DNA of 35,864 nucleotides, taken from NCBI GenBank assembly GCA_030681265.1, contig JAUXXD010000189.1, forward strand, positions 1 through 35,864, given 5' to 3'. The translations under genes were made by a program, and so were the position numbers. The notes beneath the pieces were generated by a model. That model did not search any database, was not told where the DNA came from, and was given only the letters and a program-made list of their open reading frames with translations. This document shows positions 1 to 9,400 of this stretch, one piece after another (within the stretch, counting starts at the first letter, position 1; each line of letters opens with the position of its first letter). This DNA is from Candidatus Didemnitutus sp. (lineage in GTDB: Bacteria > Verrucomicrobiota > Verrucomicrobiia > Opitutales > Opitutaceae).

Positions 1-1767
1 CTGAACCGCTCCCAGCGTTTTGAAGCGATCGAAGGCACCCGCCGCATCACCGCTGGCCAGGAGGCGGACCGCCTCACGGAATGCCGGATTCTGCTGGCGC
101 CGGATGACGGAGAGGCGTGCGACCGGCACGCCTGCGTAGCGCTGGAGGCAGCGCAGCGCGTCGCCGGCTTCGACAGATGTGTGTTGTTTCGTGTCGCCGA
201 CCAAGAGGAGGCGATTGTCGTTCGCTTCGGCTAGGCGGCAAAGGTCCCGCAACTGACGAACGGAAATCAGACCCGCTTCATCGACGATCAGGACTCGTCC
301 GCGAAGAGAGGACTGCAGGCCGGGATTGACCAGCAATTGCTGGAGCGTGTCGGCCGCGGGCGTCAGTTCGCGACGGAGCACGTCGGCCGCTCCGGAGGAA
401 GGCGCGCAGCCGAAGACCGCCCCGCCCTCCCGCTCGATGCCGGCGACAATGGCGCGGAGACAGGTGGTTTTTCCTGTGCCGGCGTCACCTTGCAGAATCG
501 TTACGCGGGCACGCGATGCCAGGATCTCCGCCACCGCGGTGTTCTGATCTGAATCGTTTTTTTCACGCGCCGGCGGTTCACCAAGCCGGGCACAGTCGCG
601 CTTGGTCCGGTTCGCCCACGTGACGAATTCCTCCTCGGCCTGAAGCGCGTCGCGTGACGTGACCTGTTCGCCCGCACTGATCAAATCGCCGGAATCTATG
701 CGGCGCTCCAGTTCGCTGCGGAGGTGGGCGAGGTCGGCCTCGCCGCGCCCCGCCACGAGAGCGGCGGTGAGCAACTCGCGCTGGTCCACCACGGAGCGGC
801 GCTCAAAGAGATGCGACTCGGCCTCCGCCAGCGCCGTGGCCGGAGGCGGTTGAGTTGGCGGCTTGGCCTGGCCGGCCGCTTGCGCCACGACGGCGCGGAG
901 CGCAGGCAGTTCGTCGCCAGCGGCGGCACGCCAGCCAGCACGGAGTTCTGCGGCGGTGGCTGGCACCTTGGCGTCCCGGCTCTCCCCGGCGATGGCTTGC
1001 AGCGCATCCTGTGAACTCGCGCCTTGCGCGGCTGCTTCGCGCAGAATGTCGGCGCGACGCCGGCTGAACCGCTCGCGCAATTGCGGGGGCATCCCCTTGA
1101 GGTTGAAACCCAGACCGCGGACGGTCTCGAGTTCGTAGCCCGCGGTTCGCAGTCGCAGGGCGAGCTTCGCATAGCAGACCTCGCGGAAGAACGCCTGATG
1201 CCGGAAATAACCGGAGGGCTGCACGCTTTTCCAGCGGACCTCGGCCGGATCGAAGGTCGCATTCATGATGCACACATGGGTGTGCAGTTGGGGATCGAGC
1301 TTCCGGCTGGCGTCATGCGTGACGATGGCCGCGATCATATTGCCGGTCGTTCGGTCTTGGTCCGCCCGAGCCTGGCGCACACGGGTGGCCGTCACGGCTT
1401 CCATTTCCTGCAAGGTCTCGCGGACGGCCTCAGTCCACCACGCCAGGATCCGTTCATCCCCGCCAACCAGGCAGGCGATCGAGACATCCTTTGGCGGGGA
1501 AATTTGTCCAAAGAAGCACACGCGTCGGCTGGCGCCTTTGTCGCGGGCCGTGAGGCGCTCCCCGGTTTCCGGATGCCGGCCCTCGCAAAGACGCTCGAAC
1601 TGCTCCGGCGCACATTGGCCGTGCAGACCGAGCAACTCCGCGCCGCGACCAAACCAAGTCAGGGCCGTCTTTCCGCCTTGGTCCAGATAGTCGCCAATGG
1701 CCATGTGCTCGCGGAAGTATTCCACGGCGCCGGCGACCCGAAGGCATGGCTTGTCGAAGCGAACCAT
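1..1767 (-). CDS. MobF-family conjugative relaxase/helicase (TrwC/TraI-like), partial, continues beyond the left edge; absent from the supplied ORF track because it has no stop inside the window
   Basis: Minus-strand translation from ATG at 1767 gives MVRFDKPCLRVAGAVEYFREHMAIGDYLDQGGKTALTWFGRGAELLGL...HDASRKLDPQLHTHVCIMNATFD (TrwC relaxase signature with PQLHTH metal-binding motif), then LQGDAGTGKTTCLRAIVAG (Walker A) and RGRVLIVDEAGLISVRQLRDL (Walker B) of an AAA_30 helicase. Reading frame stays open to position 1. Confidence 0.93.
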   Translation of the reverse strand, partial: MVRFDKPCLRVAGAVEYFREHMAIGDYLDQGGKTALTWFGRGAELLGLHGQCAPEQFERLCEGRHPETGERLTARDKGASRRVCFFGQISPPKDVSIACLVGGDERILAWWTEAVRETLQEMEAVTATRVRQARADQDRTTGNMIAAIVTHDASRKLDPQLHTHVCIMNATFDPAEVRWKSVQPSGYFRHQAFFREVCYAKLALRLRTAGYELETVRGLGFNLKGMPPQLRERFSRRRADILREAAAQGASSQDALQAIAGESRDAKVPATAAELRAGWRAAAGDELPALRAVVAQAAGQAKPPTQPPPATALAEAESHLFERRSVVDQRELLTAALVAGRGEADLAHLRSELERRIDSGDLISAGEQVTSRDALQAEEEFVTWANRTKRDCARLGEPPAREKNDSDQNTAVAEILASRARVTILQGDAGTGKTTCLRAIVAGIEREGGAVFGCAPSSGAADVLRRELTPAADTLQQLLVNPGLQSSLRGRVLIVDEAGLISVRQLRDLCRLAEANDNRLLLVGDTKQHTSVEAGDALRCLQRYAGVPVARLSVIRRQQNPAFREAVRLLASGDAAGAFDRFKTLGAVQ

Positions 1768-1780
1768 GGTCGCAGAACCT

Positions 1781-1795
1781 GATTAAACGACAGCG
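1781..1795 (-). promoter_or_regulatory. Shared motif copy A: GATTAAACGACAGCG
   Basis: Exact 15-bp direct repeat with 1805-1819, 24-bp period; 13 nt upstream of the relaxase start codon. Confidence 0.6.
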
Positions 1796-1804
1796 TTCTG
1801 GCGA

Positions 1805-1819
1805 GATTAAACGACAGCG
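1805..1819 (-). promoter_or_regulatory. Shared motif copy B: GATTAAACGACAGCG (preceded by GCGA)
   Basis: Identical 15-mer to copy A; flank GCGAGATTAAACGACAGCG resembles GCGAAAACTAAACGACAGCG at 12154-12173. Confidence 0.6.
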
Positions 1820-2018
1820 CTATCGGACACTTCAAAGCAATCACATCAACAGGCAGCGCGCATCCAATACCTCACTGAACTTGCGAGCGAAGTGAATGCT
1901 CGAAGGAATATCCATCTATTTATGAGAGAACACGCCACCCCTAATGGAATTAGGCACGTCAACCGTCGCTCCGCCGCCGGTGCGTCACCGCTGCGCCGAC
2001 AGCGCCGGCTTCGGGTTT

Positions 2019-2031
2019 GATAACGACAGCG
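2019..2031 (-). promoter_or_regulatory. Shared motif copy C: GATAACGACAGCG
   Basis: Identical 13-mer to the reverse complement of 12202-12214; immediately upstream of the plus-strand gene at 2036/2054. A shorter CGACAGCG lies at 1997-2004. Confidence 0.55.
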
Positions 2032-2053
2032 AAATATGCATGATTGGGCGCGC

Positions 2054-2395
2054 ATGAATGAAACCGAACTGCAAACCCGCATCCTGGCGGACGCCCAAGG
2101 CTACGATCCGGCGAGCCGCCCGCCGAGCCGGCTGACGCCCCACCGGGACGCGTTGCTGCTCTATCGCGCCAAGGGGCTCAGCTATGAGGAAATCGCCGAG
2201 ACTCTGACCCGGCTCGGCTTGAAGATCAGGCCGACGATTGTCGGGACGTATTGCCGGCGGAACTTCCGCAAGACGGATATTCTGCGCAAGCGGCAGGAGA
2301 TCGAGGCCGGGACGGCCAAGACGGAATTGCCGACGGTCGGCGCGACGCCGGTGACCTCGTTCATCAGTGCGCGGCGCGGAGGCGGCCGGTCGTGA
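2054..2395 (+). CDS. Small HTH-like DNA-binding protein (candidate regulator/oriT accessory protein); ORF can also start at 2036
   Basis: MNETELQTRI...ALLLYRAKGLSYEEIAETLTRLGLKIRPTIVGTYCRR: helix-turn-helix-like 'LSYEEIAETL...RPTIVGTY'; upstream of a coupling-protein gene. Confidence 0.6.
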   Translation: MNETELQTRILADAQGYDPASRPPSRLTPHRDALLLYRAKGLSYEEIAETLTRLGLKIRPTIVGTYCRRNFRKTDILRKRQEIEAGTAKTELPTVGATPVTSFISARRGGGRS

Positions 2396-2859
2396 GCGCG
2401 GCAGAACAGCCGGACGCGTTGCCCGGGCATCTGCGGGAAATTGCCGAGCACTACGGGCTGCCGTTGACCGACCCGGTTCTCCAGGTGATGGGCGCGCACT
2501 GGCGGCGGATTCAGGAGGCGGAAACCACGCTGCGGGAATTGACGCTGGAAATGCAGTCCGCACTGGATGCGCGCATCGAGGTGCTCGGCGAGTCGAGCGA
2601 CAACCTCGTCGCCGTGGCCGGTCAACTGGCGCAGGTGCAAACAGCCATCGACCAAAAACCGGCGGGGTTTGCGAAACGGCTGGAAGAGGATTTGCGCACA
2701 CCGATCGCCGGAGCGGTGGCCCAAGTGCGGGCGCTGGAGCAGTCGCTCGGGGCCGTGACGCGGACGACGCGGATGGCGCAGCAGCGGCAGGCGCTGGCCG
2801 CTTTCGTGGTGGGCGTGGTTTTCGGCGGCTGCCTGGCAATCTGGTTGTGGCCGGCATGA
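2392..2859 (+). CDS. Conjugation-associated protein with C-terminal transmembrane helix
   Basis: GTG start at 2392 overlapping the upstream TGA; MSAAEQPDALPGHLREIAEHYGLPLTDPVLQVMGAHWRRI..., coiled-coil middle, C-terminal AAFVVGVVFGGCLAIWLWPA; overlaps the next start by 4 bp. Confidence 0.6.
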   Translation: MSAAEQPDALPGHLREIAEHYGLPLTDPVLQVMGAHWRRIQEAETTLRELTLEMQSALDARIEVLGESSDNLVAVAGQLAQVQTAIDQKPAGFAKRLEEDLRTPIAGAVAQVRALEQSLGAVTRTTRMAQQRQALAAFVVGVVFGGCLAIWLWPA

Positions 2860-4334
2860 AGCCGATGGCCGCACTGGGAGCCGCTGTGTGCTACGGCGGG
2901 GCGTGGGCCGCGTGGCTGTTCTGCGTTCCGCCGCTGGACCGGGCGCTGGCGGTGATGGCGGGCGCGGCCGGCACCTGGTTGTTTTATTGCGCGTTGTCGC
3001 GGACGACCGGCGCGGTGTTGCGCTTGTGGGGACTGGATTGGACCCGCGATGAAGTGTGCACGCATTTCTTCATCACCGGCGCCACCGGCACGGGCAAAAC
3101 GGCGCGGGCGGTCGTGCCGATCCTGCACGGGTTGCGCGAGACCATGCCGGACACCGGCATCCTGGCGATCGATTCCAAAGGAGCGCTCTGGCAGCCGCTC
3201 GCCGAAATGGCGCGGGCGCTCGGTCAGGAGGATGACCTGCGGCTGATTCGCGTGCGGCCGACAGGAACGCCGCGCGAACTCTGGCAACCGCCGCTCACCT
3301 TGAATGTCTTCGGCGATCCGTCGGTGCCGGCGGCGACCTACGCGAAGATGCTGGTCGATACCGCCTCGGCGGCGGGACAGCGCGGAGGCCAGGCCTTTTT
3401 TCGCGAGACCGCCCGGGATGCGATCACTCATGCGATGATTGCACTGGATCTGGTGGACCTCGTCGTGACGCCGGAGAACGTGCACAACGTCATCTGTATT
3501 TCCAAGGACACGGAGGATCTCGTGAATCGGCTGCAGGCGTTGAGTGGTCCGGCGGTGGAGCAGGAACGCCAGTTCTTCGAGGACTTCGCGGAACAGCCGC
3601 CGGAACAGAAAAGCGGCACAGTCTGGACCGTCGCCAATTACCTGCGGGCCTACACGCCGCCGGACATCGCCGAAGTGTTCTGTTCCAACCGGCCCAATTT
3701 TTCGCTGGCGGAAATCGATCAGGGCAAGCTCGTCTGCCTCTCGGTGCCGCAGACGTATCAGGTGGAACGGAAATACCTGAACCTGCTGTGCAAGCAGTTG
3801 TTTTTTCTGCACGCGTTCCGGCGGTTCGATCTCGCACCGGAGGAAATGCGACGGCGCAACGTGATCGCGCTGGTCCTGGACGAAGGTCAGAAAACGACAC
3901 TGGTTTCCGAGGACGGATTTTCCGACCACCTCGCCGTGGATGAATTGCGCGAGGCGGGAGTCTGCCTGATTTCCGCGACGCAGACGCCGCTGTCGCTGTA
4001 TGCGGCGTTCGACCAGCCGAACAAGGCGGATGTGTTCATGGCAAACCTGCGCACGCAGGTGCACTTCCGGGCGGCGGACGAGAAGGGCGCAAAAATCATC
4101 TCGGAGAAAATGGGCGGACGCGAGACGCGCAAATACAGCGGCGGGCACAGTGGCGGCAAAGCGATGCGCAACTGGCAACTGAACGACCAGCCGTGGTTCA
4201 AGCCCGCGAAACTGCTGGCGCTGCCGGACGGTCAGGCGCTGATCCGGCATCCGCGAAGGACGGGGAAGCCGTTGGTGAAGAAGCTGCCGTACACCAACTT
4301 CACTCTGGCGAACAAGCTGACGCGAACCGAGTGA
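2856..4334 (+). CDS. Type IV secretion coupling protein (VirD4/TraG/TraD family)
   Basis: MKPMAALGAAVCYGG..., N-terminal TM helices, FFITGATGTGKTARAVVPIL (Walker A), LAIDSKGALW, VIALVLDEGQKT (Walker B-like), C-terminal TraM-recognition-like region ISATQTPLSLYAAFD... Confidence 0.9.
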   Translation: MKPMAALGAAVCYGGAWAAWLFCVPPLDRALAVMAGAAGTWLFYCALSRTTGAVLRLWGLDWTRDEVCTHFFITGATGTGKTARAVVPILHGLRETMPDTGILAIDSKGALWQPLAEMARALGQEDDLRLIRVRPTGTPRELWQPPLTLNVFGDPSVPAATYAKMLVDTASAAGQRGGQAFFRETARDAITHAMIALDLVDLVVTPENVHNVICISKDTEDLVNRLQALSGPAVEQERQFFEDFAEQPPEQKSGTVWTVANYLRAYTPPDIAEVFCSNRPNFSLAEIDQGKLVCLSVPQTYQVERKYLNLLCKQLFFLHAFRRFDLAPEEMRRRNVIALVLDEGQKTTLVSEDGFSDHLAVDELREAGVCLISATQTPLSLYAAFDQPNKADVFMANLRTQVHFRAADEKGAKIISEKMGGRETRKYSGGHSGGKAMRNWQLNDQPWFKPAKLLALPDGQALIRHPRRTGKPLVKKLPYTNFTLANKLTRTE

Positions 4335-4368
4335 AGCCCATTTCCCAAAACCAATTCCATGTCGCAGG

Positions 4369-4884
4369 TTATTTCGCGACAATCTGCCGCGCATCCTTCA
4401 GCAACAGGACGAGGTGCAAAGGATAGCCCGGCAGCGCCTCGAAATCGTAATGAAGGTAGAAAGCCTTCGCCCGATCGTCCTTGGCATGAACCAGCAGTGC
4501 GCGCACTCCGATCCCTTCGGCGGCGCTCAGCACGCGCAGGATGGCGTCTTTCAGGAGCCCGGGTCCCAAACCTTTGCCCTGCCAGGTGAGATCGACCGCC
4601 AGTCGGGCGAGGAGCACCACGGGGATGGGATGTCGCGCCACGCCTTTCTGCAGCCGGGTCGGTGCGTCCGCATACAAGATCTGCGATGCGGCCAGGCTGT
4701 AGTAACCGACCGCGACATGGCGGTCCGTGGTAGCAACGAAGGTCTTGGCCGAACCCGACAGGTGATTGGCCAGGGCATGGCGGGTCAGGAACTCATTCAG
4801 GGCCGGCGCCCCGCAGTCAAAGGCGACAACCTGATGATGACTCCCGATCGGCTCAGGCCGATGCAGCGGGGCGGTCGAAGACAT
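4369..4884 (-). CDS. GNAT acetyltransferase toxin, TacT-like
   Basis: HHQVVAFDCGAPALNEFLTRHALANHLSGSAKTFVATTDRHVAVGYYSLAASQI...LLARLAVDLTWQGKGLGPGLLKDAI...HAKDDRAKAFYLHYDFEALPGYPLHLVLLLKD: typical TacT-type GNAT; 32-bp overlap with the DUF1778 gene. Confidence 0.88.
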   Translation of the reverse strand: MSSTAPLHRPEPIGSHHQVVAFDCGAPALNEFLTRHALANHLSGSAKTFVATTDRHVAVGYYSLAASQILYADAPTRLQKGVARHPIPVVLLARLAVDLTWQGKGLGPGLLKDAILRVLSAAEGIGVRALLVHAKDDRAKAFYLHYDFEALPGYPLHLVLLLKDARQIVAK

Positions 4885-5140
4885 CGGGCTTCGTCAGGAG
4901 CTTGCGGAGTCGGGGCAGATCCTTGGGGCGCGCGTCGAGCCGCTTGGCGAATTCAACCCAAGGTCCCTTTTTCAGGGCAAAACTCTGCTGGTTGCACAAG
5001 TCGGCCTGGGCGCGTTCTACCGCCGCCCGCAGAATGTAGTCGGTCAGGTTGGTCGCGCCGGAGAGTTCCGCGGCGAGAGACAAAAGTGACTTGGTCTGCG
5101 GCGGCGTGCGAAGATGAATCTGGGCGGTGGCGTTGGCCAT
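4853..5140 (-). CDS. DUF1778 (TacA-like) antitoxin
   Basis: ATG at 5140: MANATAQIHLRTPPQTKSLLSLAAELSGATNLTDYILRAAVERAQADLCNQQSFAL...; RHH antitoxin pattern directly before the GNAT toxin. The 5281 start in the ORF track looks over-extended. Confidence 0.85.
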   Translation of the reverse strand: MANATAQIHLRTPPQTKSLLSLAAELSGATNLTDYILRAAVERAQADLCNQQSFALKKGPWVEFAKRLDARPKDLPRLRKLLTKPDVFDRPAASA

Positions 5141-5515
5141 GGATGGAAGCGGGTTGACTACACAAGAGATACACAATTGCGGCTGCGTCAAGTCCGGGTG
5201 TTCTCCACGAGGGTGGGGAGCCGGCTGATGTCGGATGGCCCGGGGGGCTCCTAAAGAGAAAAAAGAGGAAAGAAGCGCCAACGGCGTGGTGGAAGGCGAC
5301 GAGGCAAACGCACCGGCGCTCGCGCATTAGATCCAAGTTCCCTCATCCCGCTCCCTTGCATGTCAGCTTCAGCTGCCTCGAAGAGCGACGACGTCCACAC
5401 CTTGGAGCAACAAGTCGTGGTGGATAGCTCGCCGAACCGCCACATGGACCTATTCCGTCGCGTTCGAAAGCTGAACGAAGGCCGACTGACTTCCCCCGTG
5501 AGGAATTGGTAAGGC

Positions 5516-5537
5516 GCTTCGCGTAGCGTAGCGAAGC
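5516..5537. terminator. Stem-loop GCTTCGC-gtagcgta-GCGAAGC, possible terminator or structured intergenic element
   Basis: Perfect 7-bp inverted repeat with 8-nt loop in a gene-free interval; no obvious T tract. Confidence 0.3.
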
Positions 5538-5706
5538 ACAAGCGATTCGAATGTGTCATTTTTAATCAGGTCTTTATTCCAGCTCACACCGCGAAACTCT
5601 TGAAAACGCCGTGAAATCGAACGTACATGAGGCCATCATTGACTTAGGTCGAATGGTCCGGTTGGGTGGCCCTGCGAAGGGCCGTCGCGTCAGCCAAGGA
5701 CTCAAT

Positions 5707-6414
5707 ATGCATTGTCTCGTCCGAATCGCCCTAGCCACCACGTTTCTGATCGGCATCGCGCTTTACGCATCCGACGCCCCAAGCGTGCAGTATGCCGTGA
5801 TAAAGTCGCGTGTCTCCGAAACCACGCGGTATCAAACGACGATCATCAAGGTAAGTCCTCCTGCCTCGCCAATCGCGCGGCGACCAGCCGCTACGCAGTT
5901 GATCGGCTCGGTCGAGCGCGTGAGCAATAAGCGATACGAATCGATCATGGTGAGCGCGTACGTGCATGTCGGCGGGGAGACGTTCACCGAGATAAAGTGG
6001 CGCGATCCCGAAGCCGAGACGGAATATGCCGCGTGGAGCAATGTTGATTTCAGGCTGCTCGTCGATCCGGCGACTCTCGAAACTGAGACACTCGTCTTCT
6101 TTTGGTTTCCGTTCGTGATGGCATTTCCAGCCGAGGCTTCGGATACGGCCCACCCGGCGGGTCTCGCTGCTTCTGGCACGCCAGACTACGTGCTCATTGG
6201 CAAAGCGGCCGAATTGCCGAGCGAGCATCCCCTGCTGCAAGCACTGGATGCCGTGCACGCCCACGTGCAGCTGAACCGCGAGGCGCTTGAGAAGCGCCAG
6301 CACGAGCGTCAGTTTCAAGCGGACGAAGCCGAGCGGCTGCTTACTGCGGCTAGCCAAACCAAGAAAACTGTGACGCTGCGGTTCTGGCCATTACCGCGGA
6401 GGAACGCGCCATGA
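5707..6414 (+). CDS. Exported protein of unknown function
   Basis: MHCLVRIALATTFLIGIALYASDAPSV...: N-terminal signal peptide-like segment; 4-bp overlap with the next CDS. Confidence 0.65.
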   Translation: MHCLVRIALATTFLIGIALYASDAPSVQYAVIKSRVSETTRYQTTIIKVSPPASPIARRPAATQLIGSVERVSNKRYESIMVSAYVHVGGETFTEIKWRDPEAETEYAAWSNVDFRLLVDPATLETETLVFFWFPFVMAFPAEASDTAHPAGLAASGTPDYVLIGKAAELPSEHPLLQALDAVHAHVQLNREALEKRQHERQFQADEAERLLTAASQTKKTVTLRFWPLPRRNAP

Positions 6415-9400
6415 AGCCCGTGAATTGGCTCATCGCGCTAGTGATCCTAGCCGCGCCTTTGGCTCACAGCCAAACGGCGGACGACTACGGCATGGGCTTC
6501 CGGCTTGAAATCGACTCAGAGACAGAACCGCCCATGTGGAGCGCCTCTTGGTGGGGGCGCAGCAGTTTCCGATATATCGTGCTCGTCACGCCCGATCTTA
6601 TTGAGCCGTGGATTGCCCTGCCAGGATACAATGCCACCGGGAAGGATGAGGTGCTCGGCATCGGATACGATGTAGGTGAGGCGGACAAATTTTTCTTTCG
6701 CGTCGTTGAGTATGACCCCACCGACATATCGAGCATGGCCGACACAGACAACGACGGCTTGCCTGACTTGTGGGAACAGGCGTTCTTCGGCGACCTTTCT
6801 GCCAACGCATCCGACGACGGAGACGAGGACGGGCTAACTAACGTACAGGAATTCGCCTTCGGCACCGACCCGACCAATCCCGACACCGACGGCGATCGCC
6901 TGCCGGACGGGTTCGAAGTCGGGCTCGGACTTGATCCACTCACCGCCTATCCCGCCGATTTGGATGCGGACGGAGACGGAGCCAGTGACGTGGAGGAATA
7001 CCTTGCCGGTACGGACCTCCACAATCCGGATACCGATGGTGATGGATTCACTGATGGAGTCGAAATCGGATACGGCTTCGACCCGAACAAATCCGACGCC
7101 GGTCTGAAGATACGCTATCTCGCGACGCGACTCTACCTCCCGAACGACCTCGAATACGGCGAGGCGATGGAAATCACCGGCACCGGATGGGTTGGAGGAT
7201 ATGCGGGTGAAGAGGCGGTGAGGTGGAACGTTTCTACTGGTACGTTCAATCGCGCAGGCGGCTCGGTCGAGACCTACGGTCACGCCATCAATGACTCCGG
7301 CACCGTCGTCGGCGAAATCGGCAACGATGCGATGCGATGGTCTGTCGGGCAGTCGGCGCAGACAATGGATGCTCCGTCGATCGATACTCGGTTTGCCGCG
7401 GATATCAATTCTTCGGGCTGGATCGTTGGTGACGCCAATGCGATCACAGCTGGCCAAAGCGGTGCGTTCATCAGGAAAGGAGGTACGGGCTTTCTACTGC
7501 CACCATCCGGCTATCAATGGGTCGAGGTGAGCGCACTGAATGACAAAGGAACCGCGGTCGGACGCGCGGGGAGAAACTCTGCTCCTCCCTACCTCGTCGG
7601 AGTGCGATGGCTGGGAGCTTCGGGCTCCGCGAGCGTTATCACAGGAGAAATAAGTAGAGTGATGCATATCAGCGAAACCGATGTGGTGCTCGGACGCACT
7701 GCTACGGCGGGATTCGTATGGTCTGCCTCTGGGGGGCAGCACTTCCTGCCCACTGGTGAATTCCAAGGCACAGTGCGGCCGGAGAGAATCAACTCGGCGA
7801 GCGAGGTCGTCGGACGTATCGATTCCACCGCGATTGTCTGGCGACCCACCGGCGTTAATCAATGGAATGTCATCGACCTCGCTCAGGACATTCTCGATCC
7901 CGAAGTGGCTGCGAACTTTCGGCCAAACGGGATCAACGATCGCGGACAGATTGCCGGCAGCTACAGGGACGCAACAACGTTCGATTCACGGCCGGTCATC
8001 CTAACTCCGATCATCGGACCAGTTCTTCTCGTGGACAGTAACCGTGACGGACAGATCAATGCTGAGGATTATTTCGCAACAAACCTTCAAGCGCCATACC
8101 GGTTTTGGATCAACGACGACGACGACGTGAACACGAGTAATCCGGACGACGCAGAAAATGCACCCGTAGTCTCCGCCGATTGGCAGAGCAATTTTGTGGA
8201 TGGCATTCGGGATTTGGAAGACTTCACCCGACTGACCTTGGATCTAGGAGGATTGACTGACGATGTTGTCACCGGCCGGAAGCGGGTAGGCTTCAAGTGG
8301 CGCAACATTGAATCCGGCTCCCCCACCATCAAGGTTCGCCGCAACCTCTCACCGGACGGCGGTACCGCCTATCTCACGAATGTAAGCGTCGCCAACGATC
8401 ACCTCACCGGTGCGCATCTTGGGCTGGTCGGCGGACCTGATCCGTTGGTCCTGCCGACGACATTTTGGCAGGAAGTGACTTTGGGTCCAGATCAGCGTCT
8501 CGTGCATTTTCTCTTTGAAGGCTGTTCCATCGGCAAAGGCGAACTTGTGCTCACGATACACGATACGAATAACAACCTGCTTGGCGAAGCGCCCGGCGTC
8601 TGGATTGAATTGGTGAATGTTAAGAGCATGTATGAGCGGGTCAAAGTCACACCGCGAGCGCCTAGCGCGATTCCTTCCCCCTTCCTGCAAAGCGATACTT
8701 TCGACGCATCGTCTGCTTCCATCGAAAACAGTACGGACGGATATGAATTTGTTCCGGCGCTCGACGAAGAATCGGTCGCGACCGTATTCGTCCACGGTTC
8801 GAACATTTCCTACGAGGAGGCGCGCTGGCATGCTGAAACAGCGTTTAAGCGACTGTATTGGCAGGGCTTCAAGGGGCGGTTCAGCCTCTTCTACTGGGAT
8901 ACTTTGGTGGGGCCATTCAACGGAACCATGCCAGCGCACTACAACTTGAACGAATACCGCGCTTGGAAATATGGTCTCGCCTTGAAGAATTATGTTCACG
9001 GGCGGCCCAGCGGCTACAGTCGGCATGTGCTTGGCCATAGTCTGGGAAATGGAGTGATCGCGTCCGCGCTGAATGAGGGTATGGCGGCACAAAGCGTGAT
9101 CCTGATGCAGGCTGCGATGCCGGCCAGCATGTTTTCCTCAAATGCGCCGACGCTCACACGCCTGACAGATATGGAAAATCTGAAACCTACTCCAGAATCA
9201 TCTGGAAATATGGGCTATCGCGGCGTCCTTAACTCAGGAGTCAATGCGACGGTTTACAATATCTATAATACGAATGATTTTGCGCTCGGGTGGTGGGTCA
9301 CGAATCAGGAAGTCGCAAAGCCCGAGGACCTAACCGACCCTATCCCGCGCGCATCTCGTAAATATACATGGTCATCATCCAGCGGCGGAAAGCTCTGGGA

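Larger units (their letters stand above)
1768..2035. other. Divergent intergenic region; candidate oriT plus promoter/operator region
   Basis: Lies between the relaxase and the plus-strand HTH/coupling-protein group and is visibly A/T-richer than its flanks. Contains the perfect inverted repeat CCTAAT-GGA-ATTAGG (1940-1954), an imperfect CGAGC...GCTCG repeat (1884-1902) and three copies of the AACGACAGCG motif. Position beside a MobF relaxase is typical of oriT; the nic site is not identified. Confidence 0.45.

Noticed and set aside
1809-2017. Open plus-strand frame in the candidate oriT region (…RIQYLTELASEVNARRNIHLFMREHATPNGIRH…)
   Set aside because: No good start codon before an internal ATG, very short, and overlaps the motif-bearing intergenic region.
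2622-4394. 590-aa minus-strand ORF opposite the coupling protein
   Set aside because: Antisense shadow ORF in high-GC coding DNA; His/Arg/Gln-rich translation without domain motifs, while the plus strand has clear T4CP motifs.
8113-8127. GACGACGACGACG microsatellite-like run
   Set aside because: Short codon run encoding an Asp stretch (NDDDDVN) in the exported protein; consistent with acidic/calcium-binding sequence.
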